Origin: Hyphomicrobium sp.
Lineage (GTDB): Bacteria > Pseudomonadota > Alphaproteobacteria > Rhizobiales > Hyphomicrobiaceae
NCBI GenBank assembly: GCA_003987725.1
Contig: RXJH01000007.1
Coordinates: 84,514-148,513, forward strand
Length of the DNA stretch: 64,000 bases
Reading direction: 5' to 3'
Shown here: positions 33,844 to 41,665 of the stretch, one piece after another
How positions within the stretch are numbered: position 1 is the stretch's first letter
How the letters are laid out: each line of letters starts with the position of its first letter
Made by a program: the position numbers and the translations under genes
The notes under the pieces: generated by a model
What the model was told of the DNA's origin: nothing
Database searches by the model: none
Seen by the model: only the letters and a program-made list of their open reading frames with translations

Positions 33844-35205
33844 ATGGTGAACGCAATGGAACGTTCAGATCCCTACAAGGCGCGCGCTCGCGAACTTGCG
33901 GTAGCTGCCGGATACACTGATCCCGACGTAAAGGTTGAAAGGCCAGGCATGAAGGCATGGCCCGCTTGGTGCCAGTTCCGGCAGGCCGCCCGCGACGAAC
34001 ACATGGCGCACGAGGCTGAAGCGGCGCGTGCCGGGATTGCGGCGCTCAAGCCCCAAGACGCAGCATACCGCGACAGCCCGCTGACCGTCATCGGCGAGCA
34101 CGATCCGGCGACAGTTGCGCAAATGCGCAACTGCATGAGCGTTGGCAACGCCGTCGCTGGCGTCATTTGCGCAGACGGACACCTTGGCTATGCGCAACCC
34201 GTCGGCGGCGTGATTGCTTACGAAAAGCAGATCAGCATCTCCGGTGTCGGCTTCGACATTGGATGCGGAAACATGGCCGTGCGTCTCGATACGCGCTTCG
34301 ACGAAATCGAAAGCCGAGTTGGAAACATCGCAAAGGATATCGCACGCATCGTTTCGTTCGGGATTGGACGTTCGAACAACGAGCGCGTTGAGCATGAGCT
34401 GTTTGACGATTCTAATGCTTGGAAGGCCTCCGATATGGAGGCCTATCGGCAGAAGGCGGTCAACCAGATTGGCACGGTCGGATCGGGGAACCACTATGTC
34501 GACTTGATGCGCGATGAAGCCGGTTATGTATGGATCGGCGTGCATTTTGGTAGCCGCGGCCTCGGCCACACGAGCGCGACGCGTTACCTCAAAGCCGCGG
34601 GCGGACAGGACGGCATGAACGTTCCGCCTGCCGTGGTTGATGAGGATAGCGAGCTCGGTCAGCGTTACATCGCTGCGATGGAACTTGCAGGTCGCTATTC
34701 GTACGCTGGCCGTGAGTGGGTGGTGGAACGCGTACGCCAGATCATCGGTGGTATGGTGACAGACATGGTCCACAATCATCACAACTATGCATGGCGAGAG
34801 ACGCACGACGGGCGCGATCTGTGGGTCGTCCGCAAGGGCGCAACGCCGGCCTTTCCCGGGCAACGCGGGTTCGTCGGCGGCTCGATGGGTGATGACGCAG
34901 TGATCCTCGAGGGCGTTGACAGCCCTGAAGCAAAGGCGTCGCTCTACTCGACGGTGCATGGCGCAGGCCGTCTGTTTGGACGCAAGGAAGCCAAGCGGCG
35001 GTTCTCGCGCGTCGAAATGGACGCCTGGCTGCAGCGGCGCGGCGTAACGCTCGTCGGTGCCGACCTCGACGAAAGCCCGATGGCCTACAGGCGGCTGGAT
35101 GAGGTCCTTGCGCACCACGCGACATCAACGCGCGTGTTGCACAGGCTGACGCCTTTTGCCGTAGTTATGGCCGGAGAGGGCGAGTTTGACCCATTCAAGG
35201 ACTGA
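33844..35205 (+). CDS. rtcB: RtcB-family RNA ligase
   Basis: 453 residues. Metal ligands and guanylation site are all visible: FDIGCGN (Asp138, Cys141), GTVGSGNHYVD (His217), GVHFGSRGLGH (His234), MVHNHHNYAW (about 310-313), VVRKGATPA (330-335) and HGAGR with the GMP-accepting His372. RtcB seals 2',3'-cyclic phosphate to 5'-OH RNA ends using GTP and Mn, repairing cleaved tRNA or rRNA. No rtcA, rtcR or archease gene is nearby. It lies between pheS and pheT, splitting a normally contiguous pair. SD is poor; a second in-frame ATG is at 33856. Confidence 0.93.
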   Translation: MVNAMERSDPYKARARELAVAAGYTDPDVKVERPGMKAWPAWCQFRQAARDEHMAHEAEAARAGIAALKPQDAAYRDSPLTVIGEHDPATVAQMRNCMSVGNAVAGVICADGHLGYAQPVGGVIAYEKQISISGVGFDIGCGNMAVRLDTRFDEIESRVGNIAKDIARIVSFGIGRSNNERVEHELFDDSNAWKASDMEAYRQKAVNQIGTVGSGNHYVDLMRDEAGYVWIGVHFGSRGLGHTSATRYLKAAGGQDGMNVPPAVVDEDSELGQRYIAAMELAGRYSYAGREWVVERVRQIIGGMVTDMVHNHHNYAWRETHDGRDLWVVRKGATPAFPGQRGFVGGSMGDDAVILEGVDSPEAKASLYSTVHGAGRLFGRKEAKRRFSRVEMDAWLQRRGVTLVGADLDESPMAYRRLDEVLAHHATSTRVLHRLTPFAVVMAGEGEFDPFKD

Positions 35206-35217
35206 GCGGCATCGCAG

Positions 35218-35250
35218 GTGGTAGCGGACGAGGATTGAACCCGCTATCAC
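35218..35250. other. Hairpin with tRNA T-arm resemblance between rtcB and pheT
   Basis: GTGGTAGCGG (35218-35227) and CCGCTATCAC (35241-35250) pair over 10 bp with one G-T, loop of 13 nt. Read on the minus strand, the loop gives TTCAATC, the consensus of a tRNA T-loop, but the 3' end reads ACC rather than CCA and no D or anticodon arm fits. Treat as a hairpin or degenerate tRNA fragment. Confidence 0.4.
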
Positions 35251-35277
35251 CTTGTCGCGAATTCTACCCACCCCTAC

Positions 35278-35298
35278 CCCCTCCCCGCTAGGGAGGGG
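35278..35298. repeat. GC-rich palindrome upstream of pheT
   Basis: CCCCTCCC (35278-35285), loop CGCTA, GGGAGGGG (35291-35298). This C-rich palindrome resembles dispersed intergenic repeats common in Rhizobiales genomes; only one copy is seen in this window. Confidence 0.5.
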
Positions 35299-35322
35299 AA
35301 TTCTGCTTACGAGACCTGCGAA

Positions 35323-37755
35323 ATGAAATTCACGTTCTCTTGGCTGAAGGATCACCTCGACACGGAGAAGTCCGTCGACGAGATCGCGACGACGTTGTCG
35401 GCCATCGGCCTCGAGGTCGAAGGCATCGAAGATCCGGCGAAGCTGCTCGGCGCTTTCAAGATCGCCCGCATCGTCGAGGCGAAGAAACACCCGAACGCGG
35501 ATAAGTTGCAGGTCGTCCAGGTCGAGGTCGCCAAGGGCGAACCGTTGATGGAGGTCGTCTGCGGTGCGCCGAACGCTCGCGCTGGCATGGTCTCGGTGTT
35601 CGCGCCCCTCGGAACGTACATCCCGGGTTCGAAAATCACGCTCGAAAAAAAGCCAGTTCGCGGTGTCGTCTCGAACGGCATGATGTGCTCGGCAGCCGAG
35701 CTCGAACTCTCCGAGGAAAGCGACGGCATTTTAGATCTGCCCGCGGACTGGGCCGATAACGTCGGCGCTCGCTACATTGATGTCGTGGGTCTCAACGATC
35801 CCATCATCGAAGTCAAACTGACGCCGAACCGTCCCGACTGCACCGGCGTGCGCGGCATCGCGCGCGATCTCGCGGCGGCTGGAATGGGCAAGCTGAAGCC
35901 CGAGCCGAAGCTCGGCGCGGTCGAAGGCAAGGCCGATTGCCCGATCGACATCAAGCTGGAGTTCACGAAGGAAACCGCGAACGCCTGCCCGGTATTCGCC
36001 GGACGTTTGGTCAAAGGCGTCAAGAACGGCCCGTCCCCGGCGTGGGTGCAGAACCGGCTCAAGGCGGCTGGCCTGCGACCGATCAATGCCCTCGTGGACG
36101 TCACGAATTACATCTCGCTCGATCGCGGACGGCCGCTGCACGTTTACGACGCCGACAAGTTGAAGGGTGCCATTCGCGCCCGCCTCGGCAAATCCGGCGA
36201 GCAGTTCCTCGGCCTCGACGGCAAGGAGCACGCCGTCGACGACACCATGTGCGTGATCGCCGATGACTCCGGACCCCTAGGCCTCGGCGGCATCATGGGC
36301 GGCGAAGCCTCAGGCTCGACGGACGCGACAACGAACGTCTTCATCGAAAGCGCCTATTTCGATCCGGTCCGCACCGCCGCGACGGGACGCAAAGTCGGCT
36401 TGCAGACCGACGCCCGCTACCGCTTTGAGCGCGGCGTCGATCCGGCGTCCGAGCGCCCGGGCCTCGATCTCGCAACCGATATGATCCTGAAATTCTGCGG
36501 CGGCGAGCCGACGAAGGCAAAGGTCGCGGGCAAGGAGCCGATCGAAGAACGCATCATTCCGTTCGATTTCGCGCGGGTCGAGAAGCTGTCGGGCGTAAAC
36601 CTCACCGAAACGGAAATCTCGAATACGCTCAAAGCCCTGGGCTTCACGATTTCGGGCAAGCCGAACGCCGCGAAAGTGACGGTCCCGACGTGGCGTCCGG
36701 ACGTCCACGGCCCCGCAGACCTCGTCGAAGAAGTCGTCCGCATCGCCGGTCTCGATCGCATCCCGGCGACGCCCCTGCCTCGCGCCGATGGAATTGCCCG
36801 CGCCGTCCTCACCGAGAAGCAAAAGCGCGCCCGGCGCGCCCGCCGTCTTCTCGCAGCCCGCGGCTTCGTCGAAGCCGTGACGTGGAGCTTCATCCCGAAA
36901 GAGCAGGCAACGCATTTCGGCGGTGGCTCCCCAGCGCTCGACCTCGGAAATCCCATCTCGGTTGAAATGTCGTCGATGCGTCCGGTATTGCTGCCCGGCT
37001 TGCTGACGGCCGTAACGCGCAATCGCAATCGCGGACTTGCCGATGTCGCCCTGTTCGAACTCGGCCAAGCCTATCGCGGCGAGCAGCCGGAAGATCAGTA
37101 CACGAGCGCCGCGGGCGTCCGTGCGGGAACGGCGCGGCTGTCAGGCGCGAGCCGGCACTGGGACGGAAATGCCAATCCCGTCGGCGTTTTCGATGTGAAA
37201 GCCGATGTCTTCGCGGCGCTGTCGGCACTCGGGCTCGACCCGACGAAAGCGCAAATCACGCGTGACGCCCCGGCATGGTATCACCCGGGCCGCTCGGCAG
37301 CGCTGAAGCTCGGCCCGAAAACCGTGCTCGCCTACTTCGGCGAAATTCACCCAGCAACTCTGAAGGCACTCGACGTCGAAGCCCCGGTTTCCGCTTTCGA
37401 AATCTTCCTCGACGCCCTGCCGCCGGAGAAAAAGAAGTCCCGCGCCAAGCCGCCGCTGGCCGCATCAGATCTGTTGCCCGTGACGCGCGATCTTGCTTTC
37501 ATCGTCCCGAAAGACGTCGCCGCAGGCGACGTGGTGAAGGCCGCCGCCAATGCCGACAAGGCGCTGATCCGCTCCGTCAACGTGTTCGACGTTTTTGAAG
37601 GCGGCAGCCTCGCGGCCGAGGGCAAGAAATCGATCGCCATAGAAATAACGATCCAGCCTGCGACGGAAACGCTGACCGATCAGGCGATCGAAACGATAAC
37701 CAAAAAAATAGTAACGGATGTTAAGAAGGCGACCGGCGGCGACTTGCGTTCCTGA
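35323..37755 (+). CDS. pheT: Phenylalanyl-tRNA synthetase beta subunit
   Basis: 810 residues, full length. Order: tRNA-binding EMAP-like domain (about 38-150, KHPNADKLQVVQVEV), B3/B4 editing domain (about 215-385), B5 domain (about 400-480), class II-like core, and the C-terminal ferredoxin-fold anticodon-binding domain (about 715-808, LLPVTRDLAFIVPKDV). It forms the alpha2-beta2 enzyme with PheS and contributes editing and anticodon recognition. Because rtcB intervenes, pheT either relies on read-through from pheS/rtcB or on its own promoter in the 117-bp gap. Confidence 0.97.
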   Translation: MKFTFSWLKDHLDTEKSVDEIATTLSAIGLEVEGIEDPAKLLGAFKIARIVEAKKHPNADKLQVVQVEVAKGEPLMEVVCGAPNARAGMVSVFAPLGTYIPGSKITLEKKPVRGVVSNGMMCSAAELELSEESDGILDLPADWADNVGARYIDVVGLNDPIIEVKLTPNRPDCTGVRGIARDLAAAGMGKLKPEPKLGAVEGKADCPIDIKLEFTKETANACPVFAGRLVKGVKNGPSPAWVQNRLKAAGLRPINALVDVTNYISLDRGRPLHVYDADKLKGAIRARLGKSGEQFLGLDGKEHAVDDTMCVIADDSGPLGLGGIMGGEASGSTDATTNVFIESAYFDPVRTAATGRKVGLQTDARYRFERGVDPASERPGLDLATDMILKFCGGEPTKAKVAGKEPIEERIIPFDFARVEKLSGVNLTETEISNTLKALGFTISGKPNAAKVTVPTWRPDVHGPADLVEEVVRIAGLDRIPATPLPRADGIARAVLTEKQKRARRARRLLAARGFVEAVTWSFIPKEQATHFGGGSPALDLGNPISVEMSSMRPVLLPGLLTAVTRNRNRGLADVALFELGQAYRGEQPEDQYTSAAGVRAGTARLSGASRHWDGNANPVGVFDVKADVFAALSALGLDPTKAQITRDAPAWYHPGRSAALKLGPKTVLAYFGEIHPATLKALDVEAPVSAFEIFLDALPPEKKKSRAKPPLAASDLLPVTRDLAFIVPKDVAAGDVVKAAANADKALIRSVNVFDVFEGGSLAAEGKKSIAIEITIQPATETLTDQAIETITKKIVTDVKKATGGDLRS

Positions 37756-37788
37756 TGCCGCCGTCATGACTTTGCGCATGAGGCCAAT

Positions 37789-39147
37789 ATGAATTTGCAG
37801 GCTCCCGCTACCTTGCCCGAAGGCACCACCGGAAAGCAGCCCTATCGTATCGTCATCGTCGGCGGCGGTGCGGGCGGACTGGAACTCGCGACACAGCTGG
37901 GCAAAAGGCTCGGCCGGACCGGCAAGGCTGAAATCACCCTCGTTGATCGTGCGCGCACGCACATTTGGAAGCCGCTCCTGCACGAGATCGCGGCAGGCAG
38001 CATGGATACCGGACGCCACGAGCTGTCCTATCAGGCTCAAGGCCACTGGCACGGATTTCGTTATCGCTACGGCGAAATGATCGGTCTCGACCGCGCCAAC
38101 AAGCGCGTACATCTCGCCGCGACCTACGACGAGGAAGGCCGCGAGATCACGCCGGACCGGTGGTTCAGTTACGACACCCTCGTCATCGCGATCGGCAGCA
38201 TTTCAAACGATTTCGGAACCCCGGGAGTGGCGGAGCATGCGATTATGCTCGACACGCCGGAGCAGGCGAAACGATTCAACCGGCGTCTCCTGAATGCCTG
38301 CGTTCGCGCCTACGCCCAGCCGGGCCCCGTCAGAGACGGCCAGCTTCACGTTGCGATCATTGGCGCTGGCGCGACGGGATCGGAGCTTTCGGCGGAGCTG
38401 CACCACGCAGCCCGTGGCCTGATCGAGTTCGGCCTCGACAAGCTCGATCCCGAAAAAGACTTCCAGATCACGCTGATCGAAGCGGCTCCCCGCATCTTGC
38501 CCGCACTGCCCGAGCGCCTTTCCGCGGCGACCGCGAACATCCTGCGTGGCATCGGCGTGGATATCCGGGTCGGCAGTCCGGTGACGAAAGTCACAGGCGA
38601 AGGCGTGACGCTGGGCAACGGCGAATTCATTCCGTCCGAGCTTGTCGTCTGGGCTGCCGGCGTTAAAGGCCCGGACGTGCTCTCAAAGCTCGACGGCCTT
38701 GAAGTGAGCCGTATGAACACGCTCATCGTCAAACCCACGCTGCAGACAACGAAGGACGACAACATCTTCGTCATCGGCGATGCCGCCTATTTGCTGCCCG
38801 ACGGCGAAACGGCGCCGATCCCTCCTCGCGCCCAGGCTGCGCATCAGGAATCGAGCCATCTCGTGAAACAGATCGAGCGCCGCATGAACGGTGCGACGGA
38901 TCTCGCGCCGTTCAAATACCGCGACTTCGGTTCGTTGGTTTCGCTCGGCAAATATTCGACCGTCGGCAATTTGATGGGCTTCATCGAAGGCAAGTCGCTA
39001 CGCATCGAAGGCTGGTTCGCGAAGATCATGTATCGTTCGCTTTACAAGATGCACGAGGTCGCGCTGCACGGCTATGTGAAGGTCGCGCTCGACACGCTCT
39101 CGCGCCTGCTGACCCGCCGCACCGAACCGCAGGTCAAGCTGCACTAA
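37789..39147 (+). CDS. ndh: Type II NADH:quinone oxidoreductase (NDH-2)
   Basis: 452 residues. The FAD-binding Rossmann motif is IVIVGGGAGGLELATQLG and the NADH-binding one VAIIGAGATGSELSAEL. The FAD-ribityl contact NIFVIGDAAYLLP and the quinone-side segment PPRAQAAHQESSHLVKQI are typical. The C-terminal amphipathic region (about 395-440) tethers it to the inner membrane. It oxidises NADH without proton pumping. It follows pheT by 33 bp, yet is probably functionally unrelated. A long inverted repeat lies between it and the convergent transglycosylase. Confidence 0.92.
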   Translation: MNLQAPATLPEGTTGKQPYRIVIVGGGAGGLELATQLGKRLGRTGKAEITLVDRARTHIWKPLLHEIAAGSMDTGRHELSYQAQGHWHGFRYRYGEMIGLDRANKRVHLAATYDEEGREITPDRWFSYDTLVIAIGSISNDFGTPGVAEHAIMLDTPEQAKRFNRRLLNACVRAYAQPGPVRDGQLHVAIIGAGATGSELSAELHHAARGLIEFGLDKLDPEKDFQITLIEAAPRILPALPERLSAATANILRGIGVDIRVGSPVTKVTGEGVTLGNGEFIPSELVVWAAGVKGPDVLSKLDGLEVSRMNTLIVKPTLQTTKDDNIFVIGDAAYLLPDGETAPIPPRAQAAHQESSHLVKQIERRMNGATDLAPFKYRDFGSLVSLGKYSTVGNLMGFIEGKSLRIEGWFAKIMYRSLYKMHEVALHGYVKVALDTLSRLLTRRTEPQVKLH

Positions 39148-39182
39148 GCGCAAAGCGCCACGAGTTGCAGTGACGGAATACA

Positions 39183-39217
39183 ATTACGCCGGCAGCTCAA
39201 CAAGCAGCCGGCGTAAT
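39183..39217. terminator. Bidirectional terminator-like hairpin after ndh
   Basis: ATTACGCCGGC (39183-39193) and GCCGGCGTAAT (39207-39217), a perfect 11-bp stem with a 13-nt loop, centred in the 83-bp gap between convergent genes. No strong T run. Confidence 0.6.
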
Positions 39218-39230
39218 CATGTGATGCAAG

Positions 39231-40472
39231 CTAGCTGCGCCCGCGCAACGCCGTCAGCAGCTCGGCCGTCGGATAGCTGTCAGCCGGCAGACCGAACTTG
39301 ATCTGCATTTCTTTGACGGCCTTGCGCGTGCCCGCGCCAAGCTTGCCGTCGATCTCGCCGACATCGAAGCCCCGGCGCTTCAGAAGGTTTTGCAGCTCCT
39401 TCAACTGTTCGTAGCTGAGCGAGGCGACATTGCCGCTCTCGCGGCTGAGGTTCGGCGCGCCCGCCATGCGCGCCGCGAGATGCGCGGCTGTCATCGCGTA
39501 GGTCAGCGACTGGTTCCACTGCGTGTAAACGAGGAAGTTCGGATAGGCGAGAAAGGCAGGCCCATTGCGCCCCATCGGCAGCAAAAGCGAAGCCTGAAGG
39601 CCATCCGCCGGAAGCCGCTTGCCGCCGACACCTTCGATGCCCCACGCGACCCATTGCGAGCGCGGCAGTTGGATGGCGAGATCAGCCTTGTCCCACGGCA
39701 GCTCCTTCGTGACGCGGACCTCCTCGAGCCACGGCTCGCCACGACGCCACCCCATCGACGCGAGGAACTTCGCCGTCGATCCGATGACGTCGTCATTGCT
39801 GCGAATGAGATCGACGCGCCCGTCGCCGTCGTAATCGATACCGTAGTTGAGATAGTGGCGCGGCAGGAATTGCGTCTGACCGAGTTCGCCCGCCCATGAG
39901 CCGATCATCTGATCGGGGGTGAGATCGCCGCGCTGGACAATCTTCATCGCCGCCTTCAGCTCTTCACGAAACATATCGCCGCGACGGCAATCCCACGCCA
40001 AGGTGACGAGCGAATGCATGACGGGCAGTTTGCCCATTCCGCCGCCGAAGTCGCTTTCAAGCGCCCAGAACCCGGTGATGACCGCACCCGGCACGCCGAA
40101 CTCTTTCTCCGCACGATCGAAGATGGGGCGATAGCGCTGCAGGTAAGTGCGGCCCATCTGCTCGCGGCCTTTGGTGGCCAGCTTGAAATAGAATTCGATG
40201 AACGTCTGGGAGAAGAAGCCCTGCTTCCGGTCGCGACCGATGGTGCCCTGATCCGGCGTCATGCCGCCGATCGTCTCCTCGATCGTCTCCGGACGAATGC
40301 CCTCGGATAGGGCTTCGCGCTTGAAGTCGGCGAGCCAGCGGTTGAATGGTATCGTGTTCTGGCAATTGCGCTTGTTCGGGGGCGGCGGCGGGGTGCTTTC
40401 CGCATTGGCGTTCGCGGAAAGCCCCGCGAGCATGAGTGCTGCCACCGAGAAAACGAGAAAACCTGCGCGCAT
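39231..40472 (-). CDS. Lytic murein transglycosylase, MltB type with peptidoglycan-binding domain
   Basis: 413 residues from the ATG at 40472 (AAGG 7 nt upstream). A signal peptide ending ANA is followed by Pro-rich spacer, a SLT_2/MltB catalytic domain (about 45-320; catalytic Glu in FWALESDFGGGMGKL, then GELGQTQFLPRHYL and YDGDGRVDL) and a C-terminal PG_binding_1 domain (about 350-410, LKELQNLLKRRGFDVGEIDGKLG). It cleaves glycan strands to 1,6-anhydro products in the periplasm. No lipobox, so soluble, unlike E. coli MltB. Confidence 0.92.
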   Translation of the reverse strand: MRAGFLVFSVAALMLAGLSANANAESTPPPPPNKRNCQNTIPFNRWLADFKREALSEGIRPETIEETIGGMTPDQGTIGRDRKQGFFSQTFIEFYFKLATKGREQMGRTYLQRYRPIFDRAEKEFGVPGAVITGFWALESDFGGGMGKLPVMHSLVTLAWDCRRGDMFREELKAAMKIVQRGDLTPDQMIGSWAGELGQTQFLPRHYLNYGIDYDGDGRVDLIRSNDDVIGSTAKFLASMGWRRGEPWLEEVRVTKELPWDKADLAIQLPRSQWVAWGIEGVGGKRLPADGLQASLLLPMGRNGPAFLAYPNFLVYTQWNQSLTYAMTAAHLAARMAGAPNLSRESGNVASLSYEQLKELQNLLKRRGFDVGEIDGKLGAGTRKAVKEMQIKFGLPADSYPTAELLTALRGRS

Positions 40473-40571
40473 GAGATGCCTTCGGCCATTGATGAGAACC
40501 GGCACTTTTGCCAGCCGCCTGGAGAGCGTCAAGAGACTATGGCCTGAGTGAGGCCTTCCCGGCCCTCTTGT

Positions 40572-41528
40572 CTAAGCGCTGCCGATCAGGATGCCCACCA
40601 TAAAGACGATAAGGCCGCCAACCACGACTTCCGACGCCGCGCGCCAAAACCGCGTTTCGCTGAATCGCGAGCGAATTCCGGCGATAATCCAAAGCTCGAC
40701 GAATACGACGCAGACGGCAATTGTGGTCGCGGTCCAGAAATCCGGAATGAGATAAGGAAGTGTATGTCCAAGACCGCCAAGGGCCGTCATTAATCCTGTG
40801 ACCGAGCCGCGCAGCCACGGATGGCCGCGCCCTGAGATCTCCCCATCATCGGAAAGAGCCTCGGCGAAGGCCATCGATATTCCGGCGCCAACCGACGCAG
40901 CGACGCCGACGAGAAATGTCTGCCAGGTGTTATGTGTGGCGAAGGCTGCAGCAAAGATCGGCGCTAAAGTTGAGATCGAGCCATCGATCAAGCCCGTTAG
41001 TCCGGGCTGCACATATTGAAGCACGAAAGAGCGCCGCGCCGCTTGATCCTCGTGCAATTTCGCCGTGTCGGTCAGCTCCACTGCGGCGACGTCGTGGGCA
41101 ATCTCGATGTGATTGTCTTCAGCCGCAATCAGATCGCCAAGAAGCTTGCGGATATCAGCGTCCGAAGCGCGCGCTAGCGCGGACTGATAGAAACTCCGCG
41201 TCTCCGCCTCGATTTGCTCGGCCTGTCGGCGCACCTTCTCGATGCCGAGCGGCCGAATCATCCAGATTGGATCATGGCGCACGAAGCCTGATACGTCGTG
41301 ACGGCGAATGAGCGGAATATGGTCGCCGAACTTCCGCTGAAAGAGATCGATCAGCCAGCGCCGGTGCTCGTTTTCTTCCTCTCCAAGCTCCTTGAAAATT
41401 TTTGCCGACGCCGGGTAGTCGGCGCTGAGGCCCGCCGCATAGTCGGCGTAAATGCGGCCGTGTTCTTCCTCGAGTGAAATTGCGAGCGCTAGGATTTCGC
41501 GTTGATCAAGATCTTTGAACTGCCGCAT
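40572..41528 (-). CDS. mbfA: Membrane-bound ferritin-like iron exporter MbfA
   Basis: 318 residues. The N-terminal 165 residues are a ferritin-like rubrerythrin domain with Glu/His metal ligands in ISLEEEHGRIY, GEEENEHRRW, EAETRSFY and IAAEDNHIEIA. The C-terminal part is a VIT1/CCC1-type membrane domain (PGLTGLIDGSISTLAPIFAAAFA onwards, about five helices). In Agrobacterium and Bradyrhizobium, MbfA exports iron and protects against iron and peroxide stress, under repression by Irr. A palindromic Irr-box-like site covers the promoter here (41545-41561), in agreement. Confidence 0.92.
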   Translation of the reverse strand: MRQFKDLDQREILALAISLEEEHGRIYADYAAGLSADYPASAKIFKELGEEENEHRRWLIDLFQRKFGDHIPLIRRHDVSGFVRHDPIWMIRPLGIEKVRRQAEQIEAETRSFYQSALARASDADIRKLLGDLIAAEDNHIEIAHDVAAVELTDTAKLHEDQAARRSFVLQYVQPGLTGLIDGSISTLAPIFAAAFATHNTWQTFLVGVAASVGAGISMAFAEALSDDGEISGRGHPWLRGSVTGLMTALGGLGHTLPYLIPDFWTATTIAVCVVFVELWIIAGIRSRFSETRFWRAASEVVVGGLIVFMVGILIGSA

Positions 41529-41544
41529 CGGCCTCTACCATAGA

Positions 41545-41561
41545 ATTAGAATAATTCTAAT
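41545..41561. promoter_or_regulatory. Irr-box/ICE-like palindrome upstream of mbfA
   Basis: ATTAGAAT-A-ATTCTAAT, a 17-bp perfect palindrome except the centre base. It contains TTAGAA and TTCTAA, the core of the iron control element bound by Irr in Rhizobiales. It overlaps the predicted -10 and start site of mbfA. Confidence 0.75.
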
Positions 41562-41587
41562 CTAAGGCCAATTCGCGTGCAGGGCAA
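41559..41587 (-). promoter_or_regulatory. Predicted mbfA promoter
   Basis: On the minus strand: TTGCCC (41587-41582), 17-bp spacer, TAGATT (41564-41559). The transcript would start near 41552, inside the palindrome. Confidence 0.5.
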
Positions 41588-41665
41588 GCGGGGTCTCCGC
41601 TGGCCGCCAAACCACCGCTCAAACGAACAAAAACCGTTGCTGCAGCCGTTGAATCGACCCCGCAG

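Noticed and set aside
33865-35118. 417-codon open frame opposite rtcB
   Set aside because: The plus strand carries all RtcB active-site motifs; the antisense product is shadow coding.
35216-35290. A complete tRNA gene on the minus strand next to pheT
   Set aside because: Only the T-loop consensus and part of an acceptor stem fit. The 3' end lacks a CCA in register, and no D-arm or anticodon arm is found.
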